A DNA stretch of 64,000 nt from Pedobacter chitinilyticus (GCF_003313385.1 NZ_QMHN01000001.1:521673-585672); one strand, 5' to 3'; shown: positions 16,206-25,792, numbered from the stretch's first letter. Translations and numbers: made by a program. The notes: a model not told the origin generated them from the sequence alone.

Positions 16206-18482
16206 CTAATTCTCTAAAATATCCTCTTGTAACTTATTGTCCGCCAGGTAACGATATTCAATTTCTAAAGCTTTAAATACTACCAAATGAGAAATCAAAT
16301 AAGCCAGGGTGCTTTCGGCCCCTTGATTTCTATTTACACCGTGTGGTTGTAAGCCATCAGCACAACCTTTAGTTTCATGGTCATAAAGCGGTAGATTCAA
16401 GCTGTTTTCTCCCAAAAACCATAAATAGCTTTGGTATAAATGATGCATATACTTTACATCTTTTGTGATTTCATATGCCTTAAAATAAACCAGCACCATG
16501 GCCATCGTTTCTATCGCTTGTTGATCATATAACGCCATTGCACTATTCTTCTCCAGCCAACCATCATTCCCCACAGGATTTAAAAAACCAAAAGCTAATG
16601 TTTTATTGGTAAGGAAATCCAAAGCTTCTAAAGCAATGTTTAACGATTGAACGTTCTTATTAATTTCATAGTGGCAGAGCAGTGCTAAAGGTAAAATAGC
16701 ATTGTCGTAAGTCATTTTTTGTTCAAACCAGTGCCAATCGCCCGATTTATTATCTAGATAAGCGTCAATTAACGGCACAGCTAATTGGTTAAATTCATTT
16801 ATAATGCGTTCGTCATGAGGGTTTACTTTTAAATAATGATGTACCCCAATCATGGTATTGGCAACTCCTCTTAAATGTTGAAGTTGTGCGAAATGAGGAA
16901 CTGATTTTAAGAAAAGCTCATCGGCAAATTCCTTATAAGAGTTGTTTGGAGCATAATTGATCAGATAACCTAGTGACCAAATGGTTCTACCAAACGAATC
17001 TTCGGAGCCAACTTCATCCAAATAATTTCTATTAAAACTTAAGAAGTTTCGGAAATTGCCGTCTTCCTTTTGCATATATTGAATATAGCTCAAGTAAATA
17101 GGAAGTAAATCCAGAGATTCTTTACTTTTATATTGTTCAAAAGCCATTAGCGCCATAATTAAGGCCCTCGCATTGTCGTCCAAACAATAACCTTCCTTTA
17201 AGTTAGGAATGCCATACTTGGCGTGTTGCACAATGCCTGTATCATCTGTTAGACGACGGATATGACTCAAGTTAAAAGTAGGAATACTATCTACATCGAT
17301 GATGCTTTTACTTTCCAAATCAGATTTTTCCCGATCTACTATGGCATTTTGAAGTACTTTAATGTACTTTTTGCCAATGTTGGGCCAACGTAGCGAAAGT
17401 CCGTACTGATAAGCATTGTATTTTAGTTCACTTAGTTTCTCGGGTTGTTCCAAGAGCTCATTTACCATGACTGCTAATTGCTGACTATTTTTGAAATCGA
17501 ACAATAACCCGCGTTTTTGAGCCAATAATTCTTGTGCATGCCAGTAAGGAGTTGAGATGACAGTTGCTCCAGCACCTACCGCATAAGAAAGTGTTCCGCT
17601 GGTAATTTGCGCCTCATTTAAATACGGGGTAATGTAAACATCAGTAGCAGAAAGGTACTGATAAAGTTCATTTTCATCTACAAACTTATTGACGAATACC
17701 AAATGATTTTCTACGTTTAACTTCTTGGCCAAACGTTTTAAACTATCACGATATTCTTCTCCTGCGCTTTTAACTACCCCAGGGTGTGTATTACCCAAAA
17801 CCACATATACGGCATTTGGATGATTTTTAACGATTTGAGGCAATGCTTCTACCACAGTTTCTAAACCTTTGCCACGGCTAATTAAGCCAAAGGTTAGTAA
17901 TACCTTATTATCTTTAAATGGATAAGCGGCCTTGATAGGATTGTGTGTAGAAGGTTCTAAATCAGGAACCCCATGTTCTATGTACTTGATTTTCTCTTTG
18001 GGAACTTGATAAATGCTCGTTAAAAAACCGATAGCTTTTTGGCTCATCACCACAATATTGGCCGATCTTTTGGCAATTTGTTGGATGATGGTTTGCTGAA
18101 TATAATTAGGTTGTTTAAGTACCGTATGTAAAATGGTAATGATAGGCTTGTTGATTCTTGCCATTAAGGTAAGCAGGTACAAACCGCTTTCACCGCCGTA
18201 AATGCCAAATTCGTGTTCAATTACACAGGCATCAACTTGGCTGGTATTGATGTAGTTGGCTGCCCGTAAATAGTCTTTTTGGTTATTTTGCCTAATGATG
18301 TATTTTACTTCTTTAGGATAATGGTGAGTTTTTAAGTCTTCGGCATCGCTTAAAGCAATAACGAAACTATCTTTGGAAATGGCGTCGTGTTGGTTAATAG
18401 CAATTGCCAAATTGGCGTTGAATGTAGCAATGCCACATTCCATGGGCAGTGAGGTACTGATATAAGCTATTTTCATCTTCAT
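16206..18482 (-). CDS. GT4 glycosyltransferase fused to an alpha/alpha toroid domain
   Basis: Residues ~1-400 (from ATG 18482) form a GT-B glycosyltransferase of family 4: N-terminal MKIAYISTSLPMECGIATF, phosphate/sugar-binding FGLISRGKGLETVVEAL, and the C-terminal site around YLNEAQITSGTLSYAVGAG. Residues ~400-758 look like a helical (alpha/alpha)6 barrel, with repeats such as YCLDDNARALIMALMAFEQY and RNQGAESTLAYL, resembling glycoside-processing toroids. Donor sugar and acceptor are unknown. It faces a GH130 gene, and a second GH130 lies 11 kb on; GT4 beside GH130 suggests making and recycling of a mannoside (inference). An upstream in-frame start at 18530 adds a non-homologous tail. Confidence 0.8.
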   Translation of the reverse strand: MKMKIAYISTSLPMECGIATFNANLAIAINQHDAISKDSFVIALSDAEDLKTHHYPKEVKYIIRQNNQKDYLRAANYINTSQVDACVIEHEFGIYGGESGLYLLTLMARINKPIITILHTVLKQPNYIQQTIIQQIAKRSANIVVMSQKAIGFLTSIYQVPKEKIKYIEHGVPDLEPSTHNPIKAAYPFKDNKVLLTFGLISRGKGLETVVEALPQIVKNHPNAVYVVLGNTHPGVVKSAGEEYRDSLKRLAKKLNVENHLVFVNKFVDENELYQYLSATDVYITPYLNEAQITSGTLSYAVGAGATVISTPYWHAQELLAQKRGLLFDFKNSQQLAVMVNELLEQPEKLSELKYNAYQYGLSLRWPNIGKKYIKVLQNAIVDREKSDLESKSIIDVDSIPTFNLSHIRRLTDDTGIVQHAKYGIPNLKEGYCLDDNARALIMALMAFEQYKSKESLDLLPIYLSYIQYMQKEDGNFRNFLSFNRNYLDEVGSEDSFGRTIWSLGYLINYAPNNSYKEFADELFLKSVPHFAQLQHLRGVANTMIGVHHYLKVNPHDERIINEFNQLAVPLIDAYLDNKSGDWHWFEQKMTYDNAILPLALLCHYEINKNVQSLNIALEALDFLTNKTLAFGFLNPVGNDGWLEKNSAMALYDQQAIETMAMVLVYFKAYEITKDVKYMHHLYQSYLWFLGENSLNLPLYDHETKGCADGLQPHGVNRNQGAESTLAYLISHLVVFKALEIEYRYLADNKLQEDILEN

Positions 18483-18552
18483 GTATTTTGTAAGAGGGCT
18501 ACTGCATCTTCTACTTAAAGCAACAACCAAATGATGGAAAAGGTTTTTAGTC

Positions 18553-19134
18553 CTACTTTAAGCTGTCCTTAATTTTCCTGATGGCATTTAGATGTGCTTT
18601 GACCACGGGGACCATTTTATTAGCAAAAGTTTTCAAATCAGGATCGGTACCTTTTCGTGCTTCATGCTCCATAAAAGCCAGTACTTTTACATGATCTTCT
18701 TCCATGAGTGCAGCATATTTTTTATCGAAATCAGCCCCTGTTTTTTCATTGAGCTCGTTTCTGTGCTTTTGGTGTGTTTCGCTCATGGTTTCGGGCAAGG
18801 TTATATTCTTGCTTTTGGCCAATGCCATTAACTCATCGTTAGCAGCACCATGAGCTTTTAACATCATATTGGCGTAATTCTTGATTTGTTCGTTGCCAGT
18901 TTTACTAATGGCTAACTTAGCAAAGTTGATTTCGGCTAAACTTGCATCAGCTGCATTGGTAGCAAATTCTGCTTCATTATCACGTACCGTAATCATATCT
19001 GCTGCAGTAGTAGACGTGTCCTTGGTTTGGTTTACACTGTCAGCTAGTTCTTTTGCGTCTTTGGGTTGCGAGTTACATGCAATCATCACCGTAAATGCTA
19101 CACTGTAGATTAAAAAAAATAAGTTTTTCATCAC
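18553..19134 (-). CDS. DUF4142 lipoprotein
   Basis: A 193-residue protein with lipobox VMIAC (Cys20), placing it at a membrane in the periplasm, then a four-helix ferritin-like DUF4142 domain: DNEAEFATNAADASLAEI, then KNYANMMLKAHGAANDEL, then EEDHVKVLAFMEHEARKG. Acidic and His residues sit where related bundles bind metals. Function is unproven; members are often found with stress genes. It lies 70 bases behind the GT4 gene start on the same strand, transcribed toward it, so both could share a message. Confidence 0.8.
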   Translation of the reverse strand: MMKNLFFLIYSVAFTVMIACNSQPKDAKELADSVNQTKDTSTTAADMITVRDNEAEFATNAADASLAEINFAKLAISKTGNEQIKNYANMMLKAHGAANDELMALAKSKNITLPETMSETHQKHRNELNEKTGADFDKKYAALMEEDHVKVLAFMEHEARKGTDPDLKTFANKMVPVVKAHLNAIRKIKDSLK

Positions 19135-19211
19135 TTGTTATATAAACTATCAATTGAATTAAAAAAGTCGGCGTTGATTTTTTAAGATCAACGCCGACAC
19201 AAACAGAAAAC

Positions 19212-19724
19212 TTATATCATTACATTTGCTTCAGACATGGCTATATCTGTAAGCTTTGTATCTGTCTCCTTTTCCTGATCTAGGGTACTTGCTAACAATT
19301 CCCTAGCTTCTTCATGTCCCATTAAAGTAGCATAAGTAACCAAGCAACCATAACTGGCAATTTCATAATGTTCTACCTTTTGGGCAGCGGCAATTAGTGC
19401 TGCATCTAGGGCTTCGTTATCTTCAAATTCCTCCATAATTTCGTCCGCCTCATTAAGCAAACCTTCCATGGCTTTACATTTTTTTGCTCTCGGGGTAAGT
19501 TTAATGCTAGAAAATACTTTTTTAAGTCTTTCAATTTGATCTTCAGTTTCAGCATGGTGTGCTGTAAAAGCATCTTTTAAATTTGCATTCACTGCCTTTG
19601 TCGCCATTTTTTTCAATCCCTTTAACAATTGTTTTTCAGCGCCTAAAATGTCTCGCAGTTCGTCAACAAAAAGGTCATGCAAATGAGCATTAGGCATGGC
19701 ATTATTTTCTTTTTCACTTTTCAT
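19212..19724 (-). CDS. DUF892 (YciE/YciF-like) ferritin-like protein
   Basis: A 170-residue helical protein with the canonical DUF892 opening LHDLFVDELRDILGAEKQL and the later HHAETEDQIERL and EHYEIASYG helices. The Glu and His residues in these helices match the family pattern expected for a ferritin-like di-metal site; the metal role is family knowledge, not shown here. Second member of the family in the window, more canonical than the one at 11424. It is probably transcribed with DUF4142 behind it (78-base gap). Confidence 0.88.
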   Translation of the reverse strand: MKSEKENNAMPNAHLHDLFVDELRDILGAEKQLLKGLKKMATKAVNANLKDAFTAHHAETEDQIERLKKVFSSIKLTPRAKKCKAMEGLLNEADEIMEEFEDNEALDAALIAAAQKVEHYEIASYGCLVTYATLMGHEEARELLASTLDQEKETDTKLTDIAMSEANVMI

Positions 19725-19941
19725 GATTTTTTCGATTTATGTTTAGTTGGATGCATTAAATTAGTGTAACCATAAAAGCGAAAGCCAAGCTGTTTTGTTT
19801 GTGTTTTTTAAAAAATAAGTATTGGGATTTTGCTTTGAAGTATTTTGTTGCTGTTTTTTAGGTACAAATACTTGTTTTGTAGCATTTAAAAACAAAATCA
19901 TTTCACATTGTTTATTGAAATATTAATTAAAGCTGATCAAA

Positions 19942-20118
19942 ATGGCAAAGTATTCAAAAAAAGCAGGTGAAAAAGTAGAAAAGACCATGCATGAAATGAA
20001 AGAGGGCAAATTAAAAACTGGGACAGGTAAAAAAGTAACCTCTAAAAAGCAAGCGGTGGCTATTGGATTATCAGAAGCAAGAGCGGCTGGAGCAAAGGTG
20101 CCCAAGAAAAAATCCTAG
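19942..20118 (+). CDS. Small basic protein (DUF6496-like)
   Basis: A 58-residue, strongly basic protein. The first half is rich in Lys and Glu (KKAGEKVEKTMHEMKEGKLK) and the second contains KKVTSKKQAVAIGLSEARAAG, the pattern of small DUF6496 proteins, which are common beside stress genes and may bind nucleic acid (inference). Start ATG at 19942, stop at 20118. It lies on the opposite strand to DUF892, divergent from it, among other tiny stress-region genes. Confidence 0.8.
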   Translation: MAKYSKKAGEKVEKTMHEMKEGKLKTGTGKKVTSKKQAVAIGLSEARAAGAKVPKKKS

Positions 20119-20190
20119 GTAATTAAAAGACAGAAAGCATTTGAAAGCGGAGAGGGAGAGCGTTGTTAGTTGATTTGATGATGGAGGTGA

Positions 20191-20361
20191 TTAAATGTTT
20201 TTTGCGTCTTCTGTTGATTTATCCGCATGAATAAATTCATCAACTTGAGCTTTTAACTCATTAAATTTGGTTTCGGTAGCCTTTGACTTTTCTCGCAAAG
20301 CTCTTGACTTTTCCAACAAGCTTTGTGTTTCTTCTTTATTCTTATCCGTTTTATTACCCAT
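20191..20361 (-). CDS. Small charged coiled-coil protein
   Basis: A 56-residue product rich in Lys, Glu and Gln with a heptad-like stretch (LLEKSRALREKSKATETKFN) that would form a single amphipathic helix. The start is ATG at 20361 and the stop at 20191. Family unknown. It is convergent with the small basic gene at 19942 (73-base gap). Confidence 0.65.
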   Translation of the reverse strand: MGNKTDKNKEETQSLLEKSRALREKSKATETKFNELKAQVDEFIHADKSTEDAKNI

Positions 20362-20495
20362 TGCTAGTCGTGTTTACTCAAATATAATTAAACAAAAGTC
20401 CTTTATATTTTTTATTGTTAAAAAGAGTAGTTATAAAGTTGGTTACGTATTTGGACTAGGTATAAACACCTATCCGTTTTTACATATTTAATATT

Positions 20496-20700
20496 ATGCC
20501 ATCTTCAGTGATTGCACATATCAGTTACAATGTCGAGGAAAAAGCACTGACGGTAGTGTTTAATTCGGGTGATATATACGTTTATCAATCTGTGCCCGAA
20601 AAAATTTATAAGGAGTTTAAGGCATCTGTTTCCAATTTCCAAAGGGAATTACCTGAATAGAAAGCTTAAGAAAATGTTTGTGGGCAAAAAAATGGATTGA
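20496..20700 (+). pseudogene. KTSC-domain gene disrupted by a 7-bp tandem duplication
   Basis: The frame from ATG 20496 encodes a KTSC domain start (MPSSVIAHISYNVEEKAL, then YVYQSVPEKIYKEFKAS), but ends early at 20660. TTTCCAA occurs twice in tandem (20629-20635 and 20636-20642). Removing one copy restores the expected end, SKGNYLNRKLKKM, and the frame runs to 20700. KTSC proteins are about 60-70 residues, so the restored product of about 65 is the right size. As written the domain loses its conserved C-terminal Lys/Gly/Asn region. A real mutation, slippage-based phase variation or an assembly error are all possible. Confidence 0.8.
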
Positions 20701-20820
20701 ATAATTGCGTTAAATACCTTCTGTTGTTAAGTAGAATACTTGATTTTGAGATAATTTGAACTTTTTTAAGCTATCCTTATTTATTAGTTAGCATTAGATA
20801 ACTTTTAAATAGATCAGACC

Positions 20821-21189
20821 ATGGAAATCCAATTTGAACAAAATAGAGACTTCAATCAATCTCATAGAGATAACCCAGTGAAAGATACGAACGATAATGA
20901 GCGTTCACAGCCACAAGGTAAAGAAGGGGATCCTAACCAGCATCTAGTGAATAGGAAAGCGTTGGATACTGATGAGAAAACTTTAGATCGTAGACCTGCG
21001 GATGTAGCGAATGGAGATTTGGAAAATGATGATGACCATACTTCATCGGCAGTAGCTGGAGTGCAAAGCGATGCACAAAATACGACACGTAATTCAAGCA
21101 AGCCATTAGGTGAAGATCCAAATGTAAATGCGGAAAGAGAGAATAAGGAAGAAAATGAAGAATTAGAAAAAGGAGATAAAGATGAGTAA
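20821..21189 (+). CDS. Intrinsically disordered hydrophilic protein
   Basis: The 122-residue product is almost all Asp, Glu, Asn, Lys, Gln, Arg and Ser, without a hydrophobic core, signal peptide or membrane segment. No family is recognised. Such hydrophilic proteins are often linked to desiccation or osmotic stress; that is inference from composition. The stop overlaps the start of the DUF2383 gene by 8 bases, so the two are translationally coupled and likely work in the same condition. Confidence 0.6.
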   Translation: MEIQFEQNRDFNQSHRDNPVKDTNDNERSQPQGKEGDPNQHLVNRKALDTDEKTLDRRPADVANGDLENDDDHTSSAVAGVQSDAQNTTRNSSKPLGEDPNVNAERENKEENEELEKGDKDE

Positions 21190-21628
21190 GGTAGTAGAAG
21201 ATTTGAAAGGTTTGGTGAATATTCTTAATGATGGAAAAGAAGGCTATTTATCTGCAAGTGAGGTGGTAAATAGTTTGGAGTTGAAGGAATTGTTTTTACG
21301 AATGGCTTCGCAAAGAATTGGTTATGCCAATGAACTTAAAAATCATATGGCACTGCATGGAGGAGAAAGTGAAAACGAAAATGGTGGCATTTTGGGCATT
21401 TTGCATAGAACTTGGATTGACATTAAGCAAGCCTTAAGCAGTAAGGAAGATGAAGCCATTTTAGAAGCAGTAGAAACGGGTGAAAAAGCAGCCTTAGAAA
21501 AATACGATGCGGTATTAGACGATGAAGTAACTCACGCTCATCACTTGGATTTATTGCAAAAGCAACGTACAGGAATTTTGGAGGCACTTAAAGAGGTGGA
21601 AACTTACCATATCAGGTTAGAGAGATAA
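21182..21628 (+). CDS. PA2169-type four-helix-bundle protein (DUF2383)
   Basis: A 148-residue all-helical protein with the DUF2383 pattern: LVNILNDGKEGYLSASE, then FLRMASQRIGYANELKNHM, then a Gly-containing loop GGESENENGGILG, HRTWIDIKQALSSKED, and the last helix pair with DDEVTHAHHLDLL. Family members are ferritin-like and associated with stress; exact function unknown. Translationally coupled to the disordered protein before it; the small disordered gene follows 42 bases later. Confidence 0.82.
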   Translation: MSKVVEDLKGLVNILNDGKEGYLSASEVVNSLELKELFLRMASQRIGYANELKNHMALHGGESENENGGILGILHRTWIDIKQALSSKEDEAILEAVETGEKAALEKYDAVLDDEVTHAHHLDLLQKQRTGILEALKEVETYHIRLER

Positions 21629-21670
21629 ACTAAACTTATTTCGGTATCAATTTATGTTCAAAAGGAAATA

Positions 21671-21994
21671 ATGAAAGAGAAAAATAAAAATCTGCAAAAT
21701 GAGCAAGGCTCAATGCAGCAACAAACTCAAAAGAACGAGAGTTATGAGGGTATAGAGGAAAACTCGCAGTCACAAGACGTTAAAAAGCCTGATACCTTCG
21801 GTCTTATTCCTGCGTCAGAAAATAAAAAAAGCAGTACTGATAAGGACGAGCAAATAAGCTCTTTAGAAGAGAAACCAAATTTGGAGGATATTGATGATGA
21901 GAGTTTTATTCCAGGCGTCAAAGCAAAGCGTACCCCTTGGAATTCCATTGATTTTGAAGCGGATAATTTCTTTGGAGGTTTGGTTCCTGCTTAA
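21671..21994 (+). CDS. Small disordered hydrophilic protein
   Basis: A 107-residue charged, low-complexity protein with many Glu, Lys, Ser, Asn and Gln; only the last ~30 residues (PGVKAKRTPWNSIDFE, DNFFGGLVPA) look conserved enough to be a motif. Family unknown. Third gene of the short run after 20821, ending tail-to-tail 14 bases from the long kinase gene. Confidence 0.55.
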   Translation: MKEKNKNLQNEQGSMQQQTQKNESYEGIEENSQSQDVKKPDTFGLIPASENKKSSTDKDEQISSLEEKPNLEDIDDESFIPGVKAKRTPWNSIDFEADNFFGGLVPA

Positions 21995-22008
21995 TTTCTG
22001 AATACATA

Positions 22009-25000
22009 TTAAATTGGGAATTGGATATGAATAACAGTTTGTTGTGGAACAGATTTAATTTTAATTGTTCCATTTAGCAGTTTTACTTTAGATTCAATGG
22101 TTTTCAGTCCAATTCCTTTGTGTTTTTTTCCATTGTTTTCAAAACCTCTGCCATTATCTTTTGCCAAAATATGTACTTGCCCATCGGTTATAGAAATATT
22201 GATTTGGGCTGCTTTTGCGAAGGCGTGTTTAATGATATTTTGGGCCAATTCCTGCACTATTCGGTAAATAGCCAATTGGATATACTTATCTAGCGGTATA
22301 TTAGTTCCAGAGAAGGTACAGTTAAAATGTGTCTCGCCTTTTAATTGTGTGCAGATGTCCCTAATGGCTGCTTTCAAGCCAAAATCTTCTAAAATAGAAG
22401 GCATTAATTCATGTGAAATTCTTCGGCTTTCTTGGATACACATGCTCAATAATTCTTTAGAGCGGTTAAGTACATGAACATTGTCCTCTATGGCTACTTC
22501 ACTTAAATTAATACGTTCAAGGGTCGCTTTTACCCCATAAAGTACCTGTCCTAAGCCATTGTGTAAACTTTCTGCAATACGTTTTCTTTCTTCCTCTTGC
22601 GCATTAAGGGTAGCTTTTAAAATTTCCTTTTGCTGTTTTCTTTCTAATTGTATACGTTCATGCGTCAATTGTCTGTTTTTCTCTTCTAAATCTCTTTGTT
22701 GGGTAATGTCCTGCGAGATACCAACAATATGCGTCAACTCACCTTCACCGTCTCTAATATATACTGTACTTTTTGAGTTGATCCAATGGATTTTCCCTTT
22801 CGCGTCGATCAAGCGGTAGGTAAGTGACTTAATTTCTCGATGGTTTTCCTTCTTTAACTCATTTAAACTGGCATAAAAACGCTCTCTGTCATCTGGATGG
22901 ATAAATTTTTCAAAGAAATCCCTCCCCATTTTTTTGATTTCACTATGTGTTTTTTCTACTAGTTGCTCAATGCGGTAGTTAGAATAAAACTGCTGCATGC
23001 TTTCCAAATTGATGGCATATAACATATCTGGAGCCGAATTGGCAATGCCTTGTATCATCGCTGAATTTTCCTTGAAAAGTTGTTCGGCAATTTTACGTTC
23101 GCTAATATCCAGATTGGTTGCCAACAAGCTATCGCCCATTTTAACAAACATACACGAATACCATTTGTTGAAATCTTCATAGGGGTAAAAATATTCGTTA
23201 CTGATGGGCACGCCAGTTTCCATTACTTTCACCATCATGTCAAATAATCCAACTTTTTTTATCCCAGGGAATTCTTGCAGATATCGTTTGCCAATCAGAT
23301 CAGTTCGGCCTGTTTCTGTCTCCAAGGCTTTATTGGTAAGGGCAATGGTAAAATCTATAATTTGATGATCATCGTTTCTTACTGCGGTTAAAACCGACAT
23401 TGCCATTAAGGTATTGTTGTAAATAGCAGCCAGCTCATCTCTGCTTTCTTTCAGTTCCTTAGTCCTTAGGTAAACATCTTTTTCTAATTGAATACGATAT
23501 TTTTCTTCAGCTTCCTTGGCCCGTTCTGTTTGTGTTTTTTGCAGTGTTACGTCCCAATGGATCCCTCTTACTTCTAATATGCCACTAAGCGGATGATAAA
23601 TTCCTTTTCCCCGCTCTTCAATCCAAGCTATTTTTCCATCAACTGGCCTTATGATGCGATAGGTATGATGAAACTCCTTCTGCTCTTTACTGGCGGCTTC
23701 CAAAGTTTGGCGGTGTAGCTCCATATCGTCGGGATGTACCATCACAAAACCTTGACTGTCTTCATAGGAAAAGCTATTCTCTTTTAGACCAAAAAGCGTA
23801 GGGGACAGCGGCGATACGACTACCTTGCCATTTTTTGAGAGCCAGTGGAAAGTGCTCATGTTTGATGCCGTAAGAGCTACTGTAAGTTGTTCTTCGGAAT
23901 GGGTAAGTGCACTCGCCATCTTAGACTGTTCAATGTAAGACCATGTCCTCTCGGCAGTTTCTTCCAACAGGCGGATATGCTCGTCAGGCCAAAGGTATTG
24001 CTCTTGATGGTGTACCATGAGTAAGGCTACTAATTTTTCTTTTTTTACCAAAGGTACTATTGCCCAAATGCCGTTATTTAATATTTGATGTAAGGATAAA
24101 TTGCTTTTCGAACTTTTTCGTTGCTTTTTTGGTCTCGAAACAATGTGTGTTTTGCCTACATTAAATTCTTCTAGCGCTATTCCTATATCAGTAAAAGGAT
24201 AAAGGCTAGGCTTAAATTTTACATCTTCTGCTTTTTTATACAAACGTTCTATCTGTAAATAAGGCACATTGTTAATTTTGGTAACGTGGGCATAAAATGA
24301 GTGGTCGGCATTTAAGTGTTCTCCGATGATTTTTGCAACTGCTTCCTGAATTTCAAGTGGATCTGAATAAGCGTTTACCGAGTCCATTAATTTTAATAGG
24401 TAACGTTGCCTTTCCTCACTTCTTTTAAGAATTTCTTCAGCTTTTTTTCTTTCACTAATATCGTTGAACAATATCCCTACCATGTTCTCACCCAACTCTC
24501 TAATGGGAAAAGCTTCTACTTCATACCATCCCGCAATTAGTGCTGCTGGCAATTCAAAATGTGCTGAGGTTTGGGTTTTGGCAATGTTCCCATAAATTTC
24601 AAACCAATGGGTTTCATGCTCGGGCCAAATCTCACGTATGGTTTTTCCTTCGTAATTATTAATGCCAGTTTGTTTTTGGAAAGATGGATTTGCTTCGACA
24701 AAACGATAATCAACGGCGTTTCCATGTTGATCCCATATCATTTCGATAATACAAAATCCTTGATTAATAGAATTAAATAAGGAAGTATATTTATGTCTAA
24801 GTTGGGCATTAAAGCTTTCTTGGCTTCTGGTGAGGTCGGTAATGTCTCGCCCTATGGCAATCACTCCTTTTACTTTACCATTCACGGTAAACTCTGGTGC
24901 TATTTTAATGTCGTAAAATACCGTGCCTTTCGGTGTTCTGAAAGACATGTTTAGGGTTTGTGTGTTCCCGTCTTTAAATACAAGTTTTATTTTTTCAATG

Positions 25001-25515
25001 AGAGGGGCGATGTTGGCATGTGGCCAAATTTCTGGATGCGATTTGCCTATGGCGTCTTCTAATGATATGCCTGTTTTTTCTATTAATGCTGCATTGGCGT
25101 AAACTAGGTGAAGTTGGTGGTCCCATTTGGTCACCACATCGGGCGTATTTTCAACCAAAGTTTTATAAAGATTTTCGTTGTGTTTGTCTTTCTCAATGCA
25201 GCTAAAGCTAATTACCACACCTTCGGCAATAGGATTTACATTTAATTTGATCCAGCTTTGAGTGTACACTGAAATATATTCGAAGGTACTTTGCTTTTTG
25301 TTATTGATAGCTTCGTTAACTTCTTTGAAATAATTGGTCTTTTTCGAATCAGGAAATAGGGTCCAGACATTCTTTCCAAGCATTTCACTTTTATCTTTTT
25401 TAAAGAATTTTTCGGCTTTTTCATTGATGTAGATGAAGTTAGCCTGATGGTCTAGCATATAGCAAGCCAGTGGAATTGCATTGAGTATGTGTGCAACATC
25501 CGGAAATTTAGACAT
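22009..25515 (-). CDS. Large soluble multi-PAS/GAF hybrid-sensor histidine kinase, NarL type
   Basis: A 1168-residue kinase with no membrane segment. In order: PAS domains at about 5-110, 115-230 and 240-360, a GAF domain (~370-540), PAS domains at ~545-670, ~690-810 and ~825-950, then HisKA_3 with phosphoacceptor His in AESLHNGLGQ and an ATPase domain with IVQELAQNIIKHA and AKDNGRGF. Six PAS and one GAF could read several small ligands or redox states. The last PAS and the kinase core closely match those of the kinase at 12407-13525. It is divergent from the LuxR-type regulator at 25793, its likely partner. Domain edges are estimates. Confidence 0.88.
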   Translation of the reverse strand: MSKFPDVAHILNAIPLACYMLDHQANFIYINEKAEKFFKKDKSEMLGKNVWTLFPDSKKTNYFKEVNEAINNKKQSTFEYISVYTQSWIKLNVNPIAEGVVISFSCIEKDKHNENLYKTLVENTPDVVTKWDHQLHLVYANAALIEKTGISLEDAIGKSHPEIWPHANIAPLIEKIKLVFKDGNTQTLNMSFRTPKGTVFYDIKIAPEFTVNGKVKGVIAIGRDITDLTRSQESFNAQLRHKYTSLFNSINQGFCIIEMIWDQHGNAVDYRFVEANPSFQKQTGINNYEGKTIREIWPEHETHWFEIYGNIAKTQTSAHFELPAALIAGWYEVEAFPIRELGENMVGILFNDISERKKAEEILKRSEERQRYLLKLMDSVNAYSDPLEIQEAVAKIIGEHLNADHSFYAHVTKINNVPYLQIERLYKKAEDVKFKPSLYPFTDIGIALEEFNVGKTHIVSRPKKQRKSSKSNLSLHQILNNGIWAIVPLVKKEKLVALLMVHHQEQYLWPDEHIRLLEETAERTWSYIEQSKMASALTHSEEQLTVALTASNMSTFHWLSKNGKVVVSPLSPTLFGLKENSFSYEDSQGFVMVHPDDMELHRQTLEAASKEQKEFHHTYRIIRPVDGKIAWIEERGKGIYHPLSGILEVRGIHWDVTLQKTQTERAKEAEEKYRIQLEKDVYLRTKELKESRDELAAIYNNTLMAMSVLTAVRNDDHQIIDFTIALTNKALETETGRTDLIGKRYLQEFPGIKKVGLFDMMVKVMETGVPISNEYFYPYEDFNKWYSCMFVKMGDSLLATNLDISERKIAEQLFKENSAMIQGIANSAPDMLYAINLESMQQFYSNYRIEQLVEKTHSEIKKMGRDFFEKFIHPDDRERFYASLNELKKENHREIKSLTYRLIDAKGKIHWINSKSTVYIRDGEGELTHIVGISQDITQQRDLEEKNRQLTHERIQLERKQQKEILKATLNAQEEERKRIAESLHNGLGQVLYGVKATLERINLSEVAIEDNVHVLNRSKELLSMCIQESRRISHELMPSILEDFGLKAAIRDICTQLKGETHFNCTFSGTNIPLDKYIQLAIYRIVQELAQNIIKHAFAKAAQINISITDGQVHILAKDNGRGFENNGKKHKGIGLKTIESKVKLLNGTIKIKSVPQQTVIHIQFPI

Positions 25516-25592
25516 GTTAAAACGGTTTAGCTCCTTTATAACAGAAAAATGCGCATTTGGTTCTCTGTTTTATTACACTAATGGACATGAAA

Positions 25593-25625
25593 AAACCTCT
25601 TAGGTTTTCAAAACCTAAGAGGTTT
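25593..25625. repeat. Perfect palindrome of the AACCTC-type dispersed hairpin family
   Basis: AAACCTCTTAGGTTTT (25593-25608) faces AAAACCTAAGAGGTTT (25610-25625) around one base. It resembles the hairpins at 16147-16179 and 7293-7325. Here it lies between divergent genes (kinase and regulator), so it is not a plain terminator. A decayed GTCATCCT-type half repeat (25636-25672) follows. Confidence 0.65.
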
Positions 25626-25792
25626 AAGCTTTTTTGCGGTGATAATCCTTTAGGCTTAGGATGACAAAGGTTGCTTGTAAAAATATTTAAAACAAAATGG
25701 AATGCTTTTAATTATAAGAGTGGATGATTTTATACAAATCAAACATCGCCACCTTGAAAAATACCATCAAATAAACATTACTAAAGCATATC

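Noticed and set aside
19923..20105. Minus-strand 60-residue frame
   Set aside because: Antisense shadow of the small basic gene at 19942-20118, which has a recognisable family-like sequence.
25593..25625. Terminator for the kinase or regulator
   Set aside because: It lies upstream of both divergent genes, so it cannot end either message; treated as a dispersed palindrome.
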